From contig CAMCVH010000001.1 of the NCBI GenBank assembly GCA_945881875.1, forward strand, positions 1-64,000: a stretch of 64,000 bases of DNA. Direction: 5' to 3'. This stretch comes from Polynucleobacter meluiroseus (GTDB lineage Bacteria > Pseudomonadota > Gammaproteobacteria > Burkholderiales > Burkholderiaceae). Positions 9,428 through 18,942 of this stretch are shown piece after piece; the stretch's first letter is position 1, and every line of letters starts with the position of its first letter. A program made the translations under genes and the position numbers. The notes under the pieces were generated by a model, which was not told the origin of the DNA, did no database searches, and saw nothing but the letters and a program-made list of their open reading frames with translations.

Positions 9428-10405
9428 ATGTCGCAAACCAATCAAAAACCTAAAATCTTAGTCGCAAGAGCCATTTTTCCTGATCTTTTGGCCAAGCTCG
9501 AAGAAGTGGCAGAAGTTCAATCTAACCAAACTGATGCTATTTGGAGTTCGGCTGTGCTGAAGGCAGCCATGATTGGTAAGGATGGTGCAATCGTTACTGG
9601 CGGAGAAAAGGTCGATGCGGAGATTCTTAATGCATGCCCTAATCTGAAGATTGTTTCCAATATTGCAGTGGGCTATAACAATTTAGACATGCCAGCTTTT
9701 AAAGCGCGTCAGGTGATGGCTACCAATACTCCTGATGTGTTGACTGAAACAACGGCTGACTTTGGTTTTACATTATTAATGGCAACAGCCCGTCGCGTGA
9801 CTGAGAGCGAGCGTTGGTTAAGAGATGGCCACTGGAAAAAATTCTCGATATGTGACACGCCTTTAGCGATGGATATTCATCACAGTACTTTGGGCATCAT
9901 GGGTATGGGTCGTATTGGTCAAGCTATAGCTAGAAGAGCATTGGGTTTTGGAATGAAAGTGCGTTACTACAATCGTTCACGCTTATCACCTGAGTTGGAA
10001 AAAGAGTGCGGTGCTACTTATGTCGATCGTGAAACGCTCTTAAAAGAATCTGATCACATCATTTTAGTGATGCCTTACACCCCAGAAAATCATCACCTCT
10101 TTGGCGAAAAAGAATTAGCGATGATGAAGCCAACGGCTACATTAGTTAACATCGCTCGCGGCGGTATCGTTGATGAGTTGGCGCTTGCAAAGGCATTGAA
10201 AGAAAAACGCATCTTTGCTGCTGGTATTGATGTATTTGAAGGAGAGCCTTCTGTTTGCCCAGAATTATTGGAGTTAAAGAACATTGTCTTGGCTCCCCAC
10301 ATTGCGAGCGCTACCGAGAAAACTCGTAGAGCTATGATTGAGTTAGCTATTGAAAATTGTTTAGCGGGTATTGCTGGTAAGACACCACCTAATTTGCTGA
10401 GCTAA
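9428..10405 (+). CDS. D-2-hydroxyacid dehydrogenase (glyoxylate/hydroxypyruvate reductase type)
   Basis: The 325-residue enzyme is an NAD(P)H-dependent oxidoreductase of the D-isomer-specific family. The nucleotide-binding GMGRIGQAIARR motif is near residue 159. The catalytic Arg lies in VNIARGGIVDE near residue 240, Glu in DVFEGEPSV near residue 264, and His in LAPHIASAT near residue 287. An Arg in the cofactor region (YYNRSR) suggests NADPH use. Glyoxylate or hydroxypyruvate is the likeliest substrate by family, and a hydroxypyruvate isomerase homologue occurs at 55.8 kb, but the sequence does not prove this. Confidence 0.88.
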   Translation: MSQTNQKPKILVARAIFPDLLAKLEEVAEVQSNQTDAIWSSAVLKAAMIGKDGAIVTGGEKVDAEILNACPNLKIVSNIAVGYNNLDMPAFKARQVMATNTPDVLTETTADFGFTLLMATARRVTESERWLRDGHWKKFSICDTPLAMDIHHSTLGIMGMGRIGQAIARRALGFGMKVRYYNRSRLSPELEKECGATYVDRETLLKESDHIILVMPYTPENHHLFGEKELAMMKPTATLVNIARGGIVDELALAKALKEKRIFAAGIDVFEGEPSVCPELLELKNIVLAPHIASATEKTRRAMIELAIENCLAGIAGKTPPNLLS

Positions 10406-10451
10406 ACATCAATGGCAGGTTGAGTAATTGAAAATTTAGCGATTCAAAAAC

Positions 10452-10482
10452 AAAAAAGCGAATCTAGATGATACGCTTTTTT
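10452..10482. terminator. Bidirectional rho-independent terminator
   Basis: AAAAAAGCG (10452-10460) pairs with CGCTTTTTT (10474-10482) around a 13-base loop that can add ATC/GAT pairs. The A-tract and T-tract give a U-run on both strands. It serves the dehydrogenase gene on the plus strand and the small membrane-protein gene on the minus strand. Confidence 0.75.
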
Positions 10483-10511
10483 CATATCCACCACCACATC
10501 GATGAAAAATT

Positions 10512-10838
10512 TTAGTCTTGTGCATCTGTACTTTTAGTTTCAACCACAGTCGTTTCTTTAACTGCTACTTCGATGCCACCAAAACGTTCTGCGACCACGT
10601 TATAAACTTTGCAAGCAATCCACAGCAAACCAAATCCAATTAAGGCATTTAGTACAAGCGCTGAAATAACCGTAAAGCCGGGAAGTTCGCCCTCTCTCAC
10701 AAATGCCACGAATAAAACTAATAAAACAATAGGTAGAGAAAAGCAGAGGTACACCAATACCAGCGTCTTCGCTGTATGTAATGGATCAACATAAATGATC
10801 TCTTTTTTGGTAAGTTTAGTGCTTGAAGAGCTCGGCAT
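10512..10838 (-). CDS. Small two-TM membrane protein of unknown function
   Basis: The product has 108 residues. A charged N-terminus (SSSTKLTKKE) is followed by two strongly hydrophobic segments at about residues 24-48 and 53-77, then a soluble tail of about 30 residues rich in Val, Thr and Glu. No enzymatic motif is visible. A good terminator lies on its 3' side and about 100 bases separate it from moeA, so it is probably its own unit. Its length, codon use and placement support a real gene, but I do not recognise the family. Confidence 0.7.
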   Translation of the reverse strand: MPSSSSTKLTKKEIIYVDPLHTAKTLVLVYLCFSLPIVLLVLFVAFVREGELPGFTVISALVLNALIGFGLLWIACKVYNVVAERFGGIEVAVKETTVVETKSTDAQD

Positions 10839-10939
10839 GGTTATTGTGGCTTACAGGACAGTTTTATAAGGGATTTAACAACTATTGCCGCAATTTTATA
10901 TCAAGTAAAAAATTTTTGCGGCATTGCAACACAAATTAC

Positions 10940-12250
10940 TTATAAAAGACCTTCAAATAAAACAACATTAACCAGATCACCTGCTTGAATAGTGCCTTGA
11001 TCATGCTCAAGAATAATGAAGCAATTTGCCTCACTCATTGAACGTAAGACCCCAGAGCCTTGAGCTCCTGTAATACTTACAGTGTTAATGCCATTGCTAT
11101 CAGATTTGATGATTCCTCTTTGGAACTCTGTGCGGCCAGGACGTTTTCTAATGTTTTCTGATGCGCGAGCTTGCATGGCTTGGGGCGCTAATTCAGTAGC
11201 GCCAGACATGGCCAATAAAGCATTTCTGACAAATTGATAGAAAGTCACCATCACTGCAACGGGATTACCAGGCAAACCAAATAAAACAGCTTGATGACCA
11301 TTCGATTGAATCGAGCCAAAGGCCATTGGTCTGCCAGGGCGCATATTAATTTTCCAGAAGGCTATATCACCCAGTTCACGCATGATTTGTTTGGTGTAAT
11401 CCGCTTCACCAACAGAAACGCCACCTGAAGTAACGACAGCATCACACTGTGCAGCAGCATCAGAAAATGCGCGACGCATATCTTCTGGATTATCTCGAAC
11501 CACGCCAAAGTCTGTGATCTCAACACCAAGACGAGAGAGCATGCCAAAGAGGGTATAGCGATTACTGTCATACACACAACCAGGATCAAGATCTTGTCCG
11601 ATCGAGCGTAATTCATCACCGGTTGAGAAAAATCCGACGCGCAGACGACGCTTCACAGCCACTTCACCCATACCCAAAGATGCGATTAAGCCAAGATCCG
11701 CAGGTCGGATCACTTTTCCAGCAGTCAATGCAGGACTACCGACGCTCAGATCTTCACCTTTGAGTCGGCGGTTATCTCCAGCTTTGACCGATGTTGAAAT
11801 AAATTGAACTTGTTCACCATCGACTTTTACTAACTCTTGCGGAATGACTGTGTCACAACCGTTGGGCATGATGGCTCCAGTCATGATGCGAACACATTGT
11901 CCAGCTTCAACATCGCCAACAAACGCATGACCGGCAAAACCTTTACCAATCATCTGCAAACTGGTGGATGCATCAACAGAGAGTGATGAACCTGCAAAAG
12001 CATAACCGTCCATTGCAGAGTTATCAGCTGCAGGCACATTAATAGGAGAAACAATATCTTTGCCTAAAACGCGTCCAAGAGATTGATAGATGCCCACTGT
12101 TTCTGTTTCGAGGGCGTTAGCACCGGGACGAACAAAATCTTGCACGATTTGAAGTGCTTGATCTACTCTCAAGGACTCAGGATCGTAGTCTGATTGACAG
12201 GTAACAACTGAGTTGAGAGTTGGAAGTGAAGGAAGTGATAACTTCGTCAT
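10940..12250 (-). CDS. moeA: Molybdopterin molybdotransferase MoeA
   Basis: MoeA inserts molybdate into adenylylated molybdopterin. The 436-residue protein shows PAADNSAMDGYAF near residue 63, IMTGAIMPNGCDTVIPQE near residue 105, the GFFSTGDEL loop near residue 205, the VTSGGVSVGEADYTK motif near residue 277, and GLPGNPVAVMVTFYQFV near residue 325. It follows moaA on the same strand with a 27-base gap, forming a moaA-moeA operon. MogA, which acts just before it, is encoded near 3 kb. Confidence 0.95.
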   Translation of the reverse strand: MTKLSLPSLPTLNSVVTCQSDYDPESLRVDQALQIVQDFVRPGANALETETVGIYQSLGRVLGKDIVSPINVPAADNSAMDGYAFAGSSLSVDASTSLQMIGKGFAGHAFVGDVEAGQCVRIMTGAIMPNGCDTVIPQELVKVDGEQVQFISTSVKAGDNRRLKGEDLSVGSPALTAGKVIRPADLGLIASLGMGEVAVKRRLRVGFFSTGDELRSIGQDLDPGCVYDSNRYTLFGMLSRLGVEITDFGVVRDNPEDMRRAFSDAAAQCDAVVTSGGVSVGEADYTKQIMRELGDIAFWKINMRPGRPMAFGSIQSNGHQAVLFGLPGNPVAVMVTFYQFVRNALLAMSGATELAPQAMQARASENIRKRPGRTEFQRGIIKSDSNGINTVSITGAQGSGVLRSMSEANCFIILEHDQGTIQAGDLVNVVLFEGLL

Positions 12251-12277
12251 GAAATTGTTTCTATATGAGTGAGATAA

Positions 12278-13393
12278 CTAGCCACCGATATAAGACATCT
12301 CAACTTTTGCTTTGTTGGCTAATTCTGGCGAGCCTCGTAACTCTGAGTAACGATCTACTCTATGTGACCACACTTGTGCGATGGCATTGCTGATTTCTAA
12401 ATCGGTGCGACCTTCGCGAAGTAGGGCTTTCAGATCATGCCCCTCTGTTGCAAATAGACACAAATACATCTTGCCTTCGGTCGAGAGGCGAGCTCTTGAA
12501 CAATCTTTACAAAATGCTTGGGTCACACTTGAGATAACGCCCACTTCACCTGAGCCATCCACATATCTCCAGCGCTCAGCAACTTCACCAGGGTAGTTTG
12601 GATCAATATTGGTTAATGGAAAAACTTCGTGAATTTTTTTAATCACTTCTGCTGATGGCACTACTTCAGACATATTCCAACCATTCGAGGCGCCGACGTC
12701 CATGAACTCAATAAATCGTAGAGTGACACCAGTGTTTCTGAAGTAACTGGCCATTGGAATGATTTCTTGATCATTGCAATTCTTTTTAACAACCATATTC
12801 ACTTTGATATTTTCAAAGCCAGCTTCACGTGCGGCTTCGATGCCATCCAGAACATCGGCCACTGGGAAGTCAACATCATTCATCTGACGGAAAATATGGT
12901 CATCGATGCCATCAAGGCTGACAGTTAAGCGAGATAGTCCGGCATCTTTTAAAGATTGGGCTTTTTTACGTAAAAGGCTGCCATTTGTTGTAAGCGTTAA
13001 GTCGAGTGGTTTGCCACTGCGAGTTTTTAAAACAGCCAACATCTCGATGAGTTTTTCAACGTGCTTGCGCAAAAGAGGTTCGCCACCTGTGAGGCGAATC
13101 TTTTCAACGCCATGCTCAATATAAATTTTTGCTAGACGAGTGATTTCTTCAAAATTAAGTAAATCACTATGAGCTAGATAAGGGTAATCTTTATCAAATA
13201 CTTCTTTAGGCATGCAATAGGTGCACCTAAAGTTACAGCGATCTGTCACTGAAATTCTTAAGTCGTGAAGAGATCGACCACGCTGGTCAGCGAGGAGGCC
13301 GTCAGGATTGAGTAGCTGTGCCGGTATCACCGGCACATGGCTACCAATCTTTCTTTGACGCTCATCAATGAGGGGAATAACTCTTTCGGACAT
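12278..13393 (-). CDS. moaA: GTP 3',8-cyclase MoaA
   Basis: This radical SAM enzyme catalyses the first step of molybdopterin synthesis from GTP. The 371-residue protein carries the N-terminal cluster motif [10 protein letters not shown] near residue 53 and the [16 protein letters not shown] stretch near residue 100. The C-terminal second [4Fe-4S] site begins [19 protein letters not shown] near residue 292. It ends in Gly-Gly, the terminus that MoaA uses to complete catalysis. It is 23 bases downstream of rne on the same strand and upstream of moeA. Confidence 0.96.
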   Translation of the reverse strand: MSERVIPLIDERQRKIGSHVPVIPAQLLNPDGLLADQRGRSLHDLRISVTDRCNFRCTYCMPKEVFDKDYPYLAHSDLLNFEEITRLAKIYIEHGVEKIRLTGGEPLLRKHVEKLIEMLAVLKTRSGKPLDLTLTTNGSLLRKKAQSLKDAGLSRLTVSLDGIDDHIFRQMNDVDFPVADVLDGIEAAREAGFENIKVNMVVKKNCNDQEIIPMASYFRNTGVTLRFIEFMDVGASNGWNMSEVVPSAEVIKKIHEVFPLTNIDPNYPGEVAERWRYVDGSGEVGVISSVTQAFCKDCSRARLSTEGKMYLCLFATEGHDLKALLREGRTDLEISNAIAQVWSHRVDRYSELRGSPELANKAKVEMSYIGG

Positions 13394-13416
13394 ATTTCCC
13401 TATTGTAGGACTAAGT

Positions 13417-15981
13417 TTACTTTTCTACGATCTGCTCTTTACCACCAGTTTCAACTAAAACCATGGGCTCTGTTGAAAGCTCAACAGCTGGTTTAGGTTG
13501 GCGTGGTGGGTTGCTAACAACCGGCTCAGCAGCAATTTGCGCACGAACTTCTTCCAATTTGCTGTTATCAGTATTAACCCAAACCATTCCTGCAGTGGCT
13601 AATACAGAATCTAGCTCAGCTGGTTGGAGTGCTTTGAATTCTACTTTTGGCAATGGAGCCGGCGCAGCTTTTACAAGTTCTAGAGCAATTGGTGCGGCAG
13701 CAACAGGAACAACAACAGGTGCAGCAACAGGTGCAACATAAGCAGGCGCTAAATTAGCAGGTGCTGAAATTGCTTGAGTATCACCAGCTAAATCAATACT
13801 GCTTTGAGCTGACTCAACTGCATCATTGTTCTCTGCATCATTTTCAGGACGGTCCGTACGATCACGACGGTTACGTCCGCGACGATTACGACCACGTGGA
13901 CGATCTTCACCATCTGCTGACTGTGCTGGGCGATCACCGTGCGTTAAGGCGTCTTTAGATTGCTCTAATTTTGTTTCTTCGCCTTCTGGCTTGTTTTCAC
14001 GAGGTTGACGTGGCTCACGTGGCTGACGTGGATTACGATTTTGCTGAGGACGCGCTTCTTTAGTTTCAGCTTTATCTTCACCTTCGCGAGCAGGTTTATT
14101 GCTTTCACCACCCTCTGTTTTGTTACGGCCACGATTACGGTTATTACGATTGCGACCATTTCGATCGTTGCGATCACCACGATCATTGCGATCACCACGA
14201 TCATTGCGATCACTACGTTCGTTGCGACCATCGCGTGTGGGACGACTATCAGAAGAAACTTCCTCTTTCGCACCGAACAGCTTCTTAATAAAACTGATCA
14301 AACCACCAGAGCTTGCTTTTTCACCAGCAGTCTTGCGCTCAGGACGAACAACACCGGTTGGCGCTGGTTGACTTGGGCGAACACCTTTAACAGCGGCTTC
14401 TAATCTTGGCTTAGCTTCTTCAGCTTTGCGACTCAAGATCGTGTCTGATTCAAGTTCTTTGCTAGCTTCTTCAGCCATAGCGTAACTTGCTTTTGGATCA
14501 TCAAGACGAGGGTCATCATGACGCAGACGCTCTAACTTGTAATGAGGTGTTTCTAAGTGTTTGTTTGGTAATAAAAGAATATTGACCTTGAAACGACTTT
14601 CAATTTTGATCACTTCAGCACGTTTCTCATTAAGAAGGAACGCTGCAACATCCACTGGTACTTGGCAGTGAATAGAAGCAGTATTTTCTTTCATAGCATC
14701 TTCTTGAATGATGCGAAGAACTTGAAGGGCTGAAGATTCAGTATCTCTAATATGACCCGTACCGTTACAACGTGGGCAAGTGACGTTACTGCTCTCAGAA
14801 AGAGCAGGGCGTAGACGTTGACGTGACAACTCTAAAAGACCAAAGCGAGAGATCTTGCCCATCTGAACTCGGGCACGATCGTGGCGCAAAGCATCTTTAA
14901 GGCGTTGCTCGACTTCTTTTTGATTCTTAGTAGATTCCATGTCAATGAAGTCAATCACGATCAACCCACCTAAGTCACGCAAACGCATTTGACGTGCTAA
15001 TTCGTCAGCTGCTTCTAAGTTCGTTCTTGCTGCAGTCTCTTCGATATCTGAGCCACGAGTAGAGCGCGCAGAGTTAACGTCAACAGAAACTAAAGCTTCT
15101 GTATGGTCAATCACAATCGCGCCACCAGATGGTAATGAAACAGTACGTGAGTAAGCAGTTTCAATTTGGTGTTCGATTTGGAATCTTGAGAAGAGAGGTA
15201 CATCGTCTTGGTAACGTTTAACGCGAGACATATTGTCTGGCATCACCACTGACATAAATGCGCTGGCTTGTTCGTAAATCTCATCGGTATCGATCAAGAT
15301 CTCACCGATATCAGGCTGGAAGTAATCGCGGATAGCGCGGATGACCAAGCTTGACTCTAGGTAAATGAGTAGAGGCGCTTGGTTGCCAGTAGCAGCTTCG
15401 TCAATGGCATTCCAAAGCTTCATTAAGTAGTTCAGGTCCCAATCTAATTCTTCAGCAGTGCGTCCAATACCAGCAGTTCTAGCAATGATGCTCATGCCAT
15501 CAGGAACTACTAATTGACCCATCGCTTCACGAAGCTCAGTACGGTCATCGCCTTCAATACGGCGAGAAACGCCACCACCACGAGGGTTGTTAGGCATTAA
15601 AACCAGGTAACGACCAGCCAGTGAGATATAGCTTGTGAGGGCTGCACCTTTGTTGCCGCGCTCATCTTTTTCTACTTGAACAACAATTTCTTGACCTTCA
15701 CGCAAGGCATCTTTGATGCCTGCATTTCTAACATCTGTGCCATCTTTGAAATAAGCTCTAGAAACTTCTTTAAAAGGTAAGAAGCCATGACGCTCTTCAC
15801 CGTAGTTCACGAAGCATGCTTCTAGGGAGGGTTCAATGCGTGTGATTACGCCTTTGTAGATATTGCCTTTGCGTTGTTCACGCCCAGTTGTTTCAATATC
15901 GATATCGATGAGTTTTTGACCATCAACGATCGCTACGCGCAACTCTTCTTGTTGGGTAGCGTTAAATAACATTCTTTTCAT
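13417..15981 (-). CDS. rne: Ribonuclease E
   Basis: RNase E is the endonuclease that scaffolds mRNA decay and rRNA/tRNA processing. The ATG at 15981 has a GGAG ribosome site and gives 854 residues opening [19 protein letters not shown], as in other betaproteobacteria. A more distal in-frame start at 16053 lacks family support. An S1 domain is followed by the DNase-I-like catalytic core with Asp in VSVDVNSAR and in [11 protein letters not shown]. The zinc-link CPRCNGTG lies near residue 405. The C-terminal third is Arg/Asn/Asp/Gly-rich, then Ala/Pro-rich, and contains an 18-bp tandem repeat. Such disordered tails bind RNA and partner proteins. Confidence 0.97.
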   Translation of the reverse strand: MKRMLFNATQQEELRVAIVDGQKLIDIDIETTGREQRKGNIYKGVITRIEPSLEACFVNYGEERHGFLPFKEVSRAYFKDGTDVRNAGIKDALREGQEIVVQVEKDERGNKGAALTSYISLAGRYLVLMPNNPRGGGVSRRIEGDDRTELREAMGQLVVPDGMSIIARTAGIGRTAEELDWDLNYLMKLWNAIDEAATGNQAPLLIYLESSLVIRAIRDYFQPDIGEILIDTDEIYEQASAFMSVVMPDNMSRVKRYQDDVPLFSRFQIEHQIETAYSRTVSLPSGGAIVIDHTEALVSVDVNSARSTRGSDIEETAARTNLEAADELARQMRLRDLGGLIVIDFIDMESTKNQKEVEQRLKDALRHDRARVQMGKISRFGLLELSRQRLRPALSESSNVTCPRCNGTGHIRDTESSALQVLRIIQEDAMKENTASIHCQVPVDVAAFLLNEKRAEVIKIESRFKVNILLLPNKHLETPHYKLERLRHDDPRLDDPKASYAMAEEASKELESDTILSRKAEEAKPRLEAAVKGVRPSQPAPTGVVRPERKTAGEKASSGGLISFIKKLFGAKEEVSSDSRPTRDGRNERSDRNDRGDRNDRGDRNDRNGRNRNNRNRGRNKTEGGESNKPAREGEDKAETKEARPQQNRNPRQPREPRQPRENKPEGEETKLEQSKDALTHGDRPAQSADGEDRPRGRNRRGRNRRDRTDRPENDAENNDAVESAQSSIDLAGDTQAISAPANLAPAYVAPVAAPVVVPVAAAPIALELVKAAPAPLPKVEFKALQPAELDSVLATAGMVWVNTDNSKLEEVRAQIAAEPVVSNPPRQPKPAVELSTEPMVLVETGGKEQIVEK
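14153..14224. repeat. 18-bp tandem repeat inside rne (RNDRGD-type tail)
   Basis: Two exact copies of CGATCACCACGATCATTG (14171-14188 and 14189-14206) are flanked by two diverged copies at 14153-14170 and 14207-14224. On the coding strand each unit encodes a six-residue RNDRGD-like block in the Arg-rich, presumably RNA-binding tail of RNase E. The period keeps the frame, so copy number can change without breaking the gene. Confidence 0.85.
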
Positions 15982-16295
15982 AAAATACTCCGTACTGCGG
16001 CTTAGCAGCCATCGCGGGACGCGAAACGGAATTGAAGTGATTGTGCGAGACAACCTTCTGTGACAACTTCTTCACTACACTCGCTGACTTATTCTTATTG
16101 GCGGGTCAGCGCGCGCTTAAATTCTTTTATCAGTTTCGCAGTTCGCGGCACTATGCCAGCCAACCTTGCGTCTCGTTGCTTCAGGGGAGAGGCGAACCCT
16201 GGGAATATCATTCGGCTATTCCGGACCTACCTTGGCGCACGATTTTCAAATCAGAAATTTGATGTTGCGCAACAAGATAGTCCATTATATGACAT
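15982..16295 (-). promoter_or_regulatory. rne leader and divergent rne/rluC promoter region
   Basis: This 314-base gap holds no convincing gene. Its rne-proximal 200 bases are G+C-rich and structured compared with other gaps here. For example, CGCTGAC at 16082-16088 is complementary to GTCAGCG at 16105-16111. The last 60 bases next to rluC are A+T-rich and probably hold both promoters. In enterobacteria the rne 5' UTR binds RNase E for autoregulation; a similar role here is inference from its length and folding. Confidence 0.45.
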
Positions 16296-17231
16296 ATGAA
16301 CGGTAATTCGGTAACCCAACACGTTGTTTTATTTGAGGAAGCTGGCCAAAGGCTAGATAATTTCCTATTTCGCATGGCCAAAGGGGTACCCAAAACCCAT
16401 ATTTATCGAATTATTCGGTCTGGAGAGGTCCGAATTAACAAAAAAAGAGCCGATGCTAGCCAAAAAATCCAAGAAGGGGACGTTTTACGACTTCCTCCAA
16501 TCAGGGTTTCCGAGGTCAAACCTGTCGATAATGAGTACCTTTCCAGCAAAATTAGCTCTGAAATTGACATTTTGTTCGAGGATGACAGCATATTAGTTGT
16601 CGATAAACCGTCCGGAATTGCTGTACATGGTGGTTCAGGCGTGTCTTTAGGGCTGATTGAGGCCATGAGAGCGCAAAGACCTGACGCTAAATTCTTAGAA
16701 TTGGTCCATCGCCTGGATCGTGACACTTCTGGCATTTTGATGTTAGCCAAAAAACGCAGTGCTTTGGTTCACCTCCACGAGCAAATTCGTGAAGGGAAGA
16801 TGGAAAAACGCTACTTATTAGTTGTTCATGGCCAATTACCTGTCTCTAACAAGTCCATTCCGCTGAAATACCCTTTATTAAAGTACTTACTACCTAATGG
16901 CGAAAGACGAGTCAGAGTAGCGACCGATGGTGGTCAGCTTAGCCATACCAACATCAGAGTTAAAGCTAACTATCTAGATGGTTTATGTACTTTGGTCGAA
17001 GCGCAGTTAAAAACCGGCCGAACTCATCAAATTAGGGTGCACCTCCAAGCTTACGGTCATCCTATTTTGGGTGATGATAAATATGGCAATCAAGAGTTGG
17101 ATAAAGCTATCAGGCCGAAACGTCTTTTATTGCATGCGCGACACTTAAGCTTCATTCATCCTAAAACTGAGCAAAAAATGACTTTTGAGGCTCCCATTCC
17201 TGAAGCCTTCGAAAAGTTTGAAGAAAATTAA
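16296..17231 (+). CDS. rluC: 23S rRNA pseudouridine synthase, RluC/RluD family
   Basis: The 311-residue enzyme isomerises uridines in 23S rRNA. An N-terminal S4 RNA-binding domain (residues about 15-75) precedes the catalytic domain. The key Asp is in LVHRLDRDTSGILMLAK near residue 140, and the KTGRTHQIRVHLQAYGHPILGD block is near residue 238. The position divergent from rne matches rluC in many proteobacteria, which supports RluC (U955/2504/2580 specificity) over RluD. Confidence 0.9.
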   Translation: MNGNSVTQHVVLFEEAGQRLDNFLFRMAKGVPKTHIYRIIRSGEVRINKKRADASQKIQEGDVLRLPPIRVSEVKPVDNEYLSSKISSEIDILFEDDSILVVDKPSGIAVHGGSGVSLGLIEAMRAQRPDAKFLELVHRLDRDTSGILMLAKKRSALVHLHEQIREGKMEKRYLLVVHGQLPVSNKSIPLKYPLLKYLLPNGERRVRVATDGGQLSHTNIRVKANYLDGLCTLVEAQLKTGRTHQIRVHLQAYGHPILGDDKYGNQELDKAIRPKRLLLHARHLSFIHPKTEQKMTFEAPIPEAFEKFEEN

Positions 17232-17287
17232 TCCAAATAACAATTAAATCTAAAATAAGTTCACAAGAAAACCTATAAGGAAACTTC

Positions 17288-18163
17288 ATGAAGTTAGCCG
17301 TATTCCAATATCAAACGCAGCGTTATGTTGGTCTCGTTTCTAAAGATCTCCAAACAGTCATTCCTTTTCAGCTAACAGAAGAGCAAGCTAGTCGTGGTGC
17401 CTTGACGGTGATTGAGATGATGGCCGAAGGTAAAGCGCTGCCAGCACAGAGTGCGCCATTCGCCATAAAAGATGTTTGTCTTTTGGCACCAATCCCTCAA
17501 CCGCGTAGAAATATTTTTTGCGTTGGAAAGAATTACTTAGATCACGTTAAAGAAATCAAAGATAGCAAATTAGGTGAAGCTCAAGGTAGCATGGCTAACG
17601 TAGCAAAGGCACCTGTCATTTTTAGCAAAGTACCTGAGACAGTCATCGGTACTGGCTCACCCATCGACAGTCACGCAGGCGTTAGTCAAGAAGTCGACTA
17701 CGAGGCTGAGTTGGCAATAGTGATTGCTAAAAAAGGTAAAGGTATTAAAAAAGAAGATGCACTTCAATATGTGTGGGGATACACCATCGTCAATGATGTG
17801 AGTGCGCGCGATTTACAAGCCAAGCATGTGCAGTTTCATGTGGGTAAAAGTTTAGATACTTTTTGTCCGATGGGTCCATGGTTGGTATCTGCTGATGAGT
17901 TGGATGCCAGCTCAGCGTCAATCCAATGTTGGGTTAACGGTGAGTTGCGTCAGAGTGGCTCAACAGAGCAAATGACTTTTGACATCCCAACGATTATCGA
18001 AAATCTCTCTGCTGGCATCACGCTTTATCCTGGTGATGTGATTGCAACTGGGACGCCGAGTGGGGTTGGTATGGGTATGAAGCCACCACAGTTCTTGAAA
18101 AAAGGTGACACGGTCAAAATAGAAATCGCAGGTATTGGTACTTTAGAAAACCCAGTTATTTAA
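17288..18163 (+). CDS. Fumarylacetoacetate hydrolase (FAH) family protein
   Basis: The 291-residue protein has the FAH catalytic fold: CVGKNYLDHVKE near residue 77, the metal-binding region EVDYEAELAIVI near residue 137, VNDVSARDLQ near residue 165, and the GDVIATGTPSGVGMG signature near residue 247. Members hydrolyse or decarboxylate acylpyruvates and oxaloacetate or act in aromatic degradation. The exact reaction is not evident. It is inserted between rluC and a HAD phosphatase gene and seems to have its own ribosome site. Confidence 0.88.
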   Translation: MKLAVFQYQTQRYVGLVSKDLQTVIPFQLTEEQASRGALTVIEMMAEGKALPAQSAPFAIKDVCLLAPIPQPRRNIFCVGKNYLDHVKEIKDSKLGEAQGSMANVAKAPVIFSKVPETVIGTGSPIDSHAGVSQEVDYEAELAIVIAKKGKGIKKEDALQYVWGYTIVNDVSARDLQAKHVQFHVGKSLDTFCPMGPWLVSADELDASSASIQCWVNGELRQSGSTEQMTFDIPTIIENLSAGITLYPGDVIATGTPSGVGMGMKPPQFLKKGDTVKIEIAGIGTLENPVI

Positions 18164-18205
18164 TTTCTATCAACACCTTTTTAAAATATACAGAGAAAGC
18201 TTACT

Positions 18206-18856
18206 TTGAAATACGAATTAATTGTTTGGGACTGGGATGGCACATTGATGGATTCAACGCCAACGATTGTGCGTTGCATTCAGGAGTCTTGTCGTGATTT
18301 AAATTTACCAGTACCCAATGACTCGATGGCGAGTCATGTGATTGGTTTGGGTATTCAGGAAGCCTTACGCAGAGCCGTACCAACCGTTACAGTTGAGGAT
18401 CATCCTAAATTAGTAGATCGCTTTAGGTTCCATTACTTATCAATCGATCACGAATTGAATTTGTTCGAAGGGGCTAAGGATTTACTTTTTAGTCTAAAAG
18501 ACAAGGGTCATTTACTAGCCGTTGCCACCGGTAAAAGCCGTAAAGGTTTAGACCGTTCTTTAGGTTTTCATGGCTTACAGGAAGTCTTTGTGGATAGCCG
18601 AACACCTGATGAGACTTTTGCTAAACCGCATCCGGGTATGTTGTTGGAACTATCCGAAGCACTCATGGTGCCTATGGAAAAGATTCTGATGATTGGTGAC
18701 ACAACTCATGATTTGTTAATGGCGAACAATGCTGGAGCAGATGCCGTGGCAGTGACTTATGGCGCTCATCCTATTGATGTGCTGAGAACAGAAAACCCTC
18801 GTACTTGCTGTGCCAACGTTAAAGAGCTGGCAGAGTGGTTAGCCGAACATGCATAG
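18206..18856 (+). CDS. HAD-superfamily hydrolase, phosphoglycolate-phosphatase-like
   Basis: This 216-residue phosphatase has motif I VWDWDGTLMDST at residues 7-18 (nucleophile Asp), motif II VATGKSRKG near residue 110, the Lys in AKPHPGMLLE near residue 138, and motif IV MIGDTTHDLLMA near residue 160. The start is a TTG at 18206 preceded by a GAGAAAG ribosome site; no ATG lies close enough to include motif I. It resembles Gph, but this branch also includes pyrophosphatases and general nucleotide phosphatases, so the substrate is open. Confidence 0.86.
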   Translation: MKYELIVWDWDGTLMDSTPTIVRCIQESCRDLNLPVPNDSMASHVIGLGIQEALRRAVPTVTVEDHPKLVDRFRFHYLSIDHELNLFEGAKDLLFSLKDKGHLLAVATGKSRKGLDRSLGFHGLQEVFVDSRTPDETFAKPHPGMLLELSEALMVPMEKILMIGDTTHDLLMANNAGADAVAVTYGAHPIDVLRTENPRTCCANVKELAEWLAEHA

Positions 18857-18942
18857 ACGCTCAAAATAAAAGATAATTAGTAATCAATAAGTAATAAACA
18901 ACTTAAACGAAGTAATTCACAAAATAACTCAGAAAGTACTGC

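Noticed and set aside
14005-14403. Long plus-strand frame of 132 codons with Thr/Ile-rich repeats opposite rne
   Set aside because: It is the antisense shadow of the Arg/Asn-rich repeat region of RNase E and has no ribosome site or family resemblance.
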